Positions 62,219-64,000 of a stretch of DNA of 64,000 nucleotides are shown here, piece after piece; the first letter of the stretch is position 1; every line of letters begins with the position of its first letter. A program made the position numbers and the translations under genes. The notes under the pieces were generated by a model that saw only the letters and a program-made list of their open reading frames with translations, was not told the DNA's origin and searched no databases. The stretch is from Lepus europaeus (Eukaryota; Chordata; Mammalia; Lagomorpha; Leporidae), in assembly GCF_033115175.1 (NCBI RefSeq), contig NC_084843.1, forward strand, positions 53,298,474 through 53,362,473, read 5' to 3'.

Positions 62219-62500
62219 CAGCCTGCAACACTGGCATCCCATATGGGCACCGGTTCATGTCCCAGCTGCTCCACTTCTGATCTAGCTCTCTGCTAATGGC
62301 CTGTGAAGAGCAAGGGAAGATGGCTCAAGTGCTTCAGTCCTTGCTACCCACTTGGGAGACCTGGAAGAAGCTCCCAGCTCCTGGCTTTGGCCTGGCCCAG
62401 GACTGGCCACTGCGGTCATCTGAAGAGTGAACCAGCAGATGCAAGATCTCTGTCTCTCCCTTTCTCTAACTCTTTCAAATACATACATAAATCTTAAAGG
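62219..62500 (+). mobile_element. C SINE, head missing
   Basis: Starts CAGCCTGCAACACTGGCATC. It overlaps by about 40 bp, in SINE coordinates, the piece at 61482, so the two are not simply halves of one copy. Confidence 0.83.
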
Positions 62501-62654
62501 ACAAAAAAAAATAAAAGAAAAACAAAAGAAACCCTGGTCATTTGAGTTTTTTTACTGATTTGACCTCATATTTCTGTCAATTTTCTCATCTGTAGGCTTA
62601 CTAATATCTGCCTCTTGATAAATATTCTATTAAAATAATTGAAGATCTTAATTT

Positions 62655-62935
62655 CACTTTATTGGAAATGCAGAGGGGTGAGGGGCGGCAGATCTATCTT
62701 CCATCCATTGATTCATTCTCCCAAATGCCTGCAATAGCTTGGGGGCTAGGCCAGGCTAAACTCAGGAACCCAGAACTCCATCAGGATGTCTCACATGGAT
62801 GGCAGAGACCCAAGCATTCAGATCATCATCAGTTGCTTCCCAGGGTACACAGTAATAGGAAGCTGGATGGGAAGCAGTAACTGAGACTTGAACCAGGCAC
62901 TCTGATACAGAATGTGCATGTCCTAGGAACCAACC
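62655..62935 (-). mobile_element. C SINE, old
   Basis: Reverse copy CTTTATTGGAAATGCAGAGG to CCTAGGAACCAACCTA. Confidence 0.78.
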
Positions 62936-63011
62936 TAATCATGGTAAACACCCACCCCAGATTTTTCTTTTTTAAGTACTGAAATTAGTTGTCTTAAAAC
63001 ATTCAATTCTG

Positions 63012-63286
63012 GGGCTGGGGCTGGGGCTGGGGCTGGCGCTGTGGTACAGCAGGTTAAAGCCCTGGCCTGAAGTGCTGGCATCTCATATGGGCGCAGGTTC
63101 TAGTTCTGGCTGCTCCTCTTCCGATCCAGCTTTCTGCTATAGCCTGGGAAAGCAGCAGAAGATGGCCCAAGTCCTTGGGCCCCTGCACTCACATGGGAGA
63201 CCTGGAAGAAGCTTCCGGCTCCTGGCTTCGGGTCTGCGCAGCTCCGGCAGTTGTGGCCATCTCGGGAGTGAACCAGTGGTTGGAAG

Positions 63287-63319
<33 letters not shown>

Positions 63320-63357
63320 AGTGCTTTTCCAAATAATTAAAATAAATCTTTAAAAAA
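63012..63357 (+). mobile_element. C SINE with (GGGGCT)n head expansion
   Basis: Sense copy; the first six bases are repeated about four times (63012-63035) before GGCGCTGTGGTACAGCAGG. Perfect TSD attcaattctg at 63001 and 63358. Confidence 0.93.
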
Positions 63358-64000
63358 ATTCAATTCTGAATTATCCATGGTATTGAATGATATGAATTAC
63401 TCAGTTAATTAAAATTCACTGTAATTATGTAAACATACTGCCTAGTTTACAATAGGCACGTTGTTACTTAATACAAAGCCATAAGGCTGACTCATGAAGA
63501 CAAATTAAGGAACTGTAACAAAAAAATTAGCTATGAATATTCACTGTCTTTCACAGAATGAAAAAGGGCTTTGGCTGTGACTCGAGCTTGTGTGAGACTA
63601 AAAATATTTAATTCCACAGTATTTCATTTTTTGCACTTTCAAGACAGAAACTATAACCAGCTACCTGAAAACAAAGTTTTGATCCTGAATAACTACTACT
63701 AATTTTTCATTTCCCAAAAACAAGTCACTCAGGTAATAAAGGAACAGCATTCTGTGAACCTCCTCCCTCTATAAATTGTATCCTATTTGAACTTGTACTA
63801 ATAATCTCTAATAAATGACAAATGTGAAAGATTAGTTCAAGTAAGATCTGCTTTATTAGGAACTTACAAAGAAAACATAAAAAGTTAAAAATAATGCCTT
63901 AAATGACATTTTGGACCATATTTATTGTTCACTTGTTTGCTGTTTCCCCTTTGGCAAACACAAATGTTAGCTCTAACTGAATTTATCAGACACCTTAATG

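Larger units (their letters stand above)
59511..64000 (-). other. JMJD1C: JMJD1C upstream intron (partial)
   Basis: Microsatellite, six C SINE pieces and a probable LTR. I found no exon for the preceding N-terminal residues, so the next exon lies past the right edge. Confidence 0.75.

Noticed and set aside
61482..62500. One SINE cleanly split by a single LTR insertion
   Set aside because: The two pieces overlap by about 40 bp in SINE coordinates, far more than a 4-6 bp retroviral TSD.
59511..64000. Upstream JMJD1C exon
   Set aside because: No minus-strand AG...GT segment in the right phase encodes the expected N-terminal residues.
1..64000. CRISPR arrays, operons, phage or other prokaryotic systems
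   Set aside because: The interspersed repeats are SINEs with A-tails and TSDs; the only gene is a spliced mammalian one.

Overview
This is vertebrate nuclear DNA, almost certainly from rabbit (Oryctolagus cuniculus) or a close lagomorph. Two things show this. One gene, split into many GT-AG exons, reads as a mammalian JMJD1C orthologue. The window is also packed with about 60 copies of the tRNA-derived C SINE family (CSINE), which is specific to lagomorphs. There is no bacterial, phage, plasmid or CRISPR content.

Layout. 1 to about 7270 lies downstream of the gene: mostly unique sequence with SINEs, a C-rich (G4-prone) tract and a CTCF-like motif. About 7275-8092 is the probable 3' UTR of JMJD1C. 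Between 8093 and 59510, all on the minus strand, lie 23 coding exons. They join in frame with no stop into 7161 nt (2386 codons plus TAA). 59511-64000 is upstream intron; the first coding exons and the promoter lie to the right of the window. By comparison with the roughly 2540-residue human protein, about 150 N-terminal residues are missing.

The gene. JMJD1C (TRIP8, KDM3C) is a nuclear JmjC-domain protein of the KDM3 family. In transcript order the window encodes an N-terminal conserved region, two very large, low-complexity Ser/Lys-rich exons (1673 and 2201 bp), a cysteine-rich zinc-finger region, two LXXLL nuclear-receptor boxes, and a C-terminal JmjC domain spread over about five exons with H-x-E and a distal His as the metal ligands. 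Residue numbers below count from the first residue encoded in this window (59510 = start of residue 1); add roughly 154 for the full protein.

Repeats. SINEs occupy roughly a quarter of the window in both orientations, many with clear target-site duplications (TSDs). A younger, longer subtype has a doubled B-box region and long, nearly perfect TSDs. Older fossils include L1 3' ends, MIRs, a MER20-like element, another hAT-type element with inverted ends, a probable solo LTR and a truncated 5S rRNA pseudogene. The most notable points are a SINE inserted 11 nt from the 5' splice site of the 2.2-kb exon, a duplicated 66-bp intronic segment, nested and serial SINE insertions, and a CTCF-like motif 3' of the gene. 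I found no convincing undescribed biological system.
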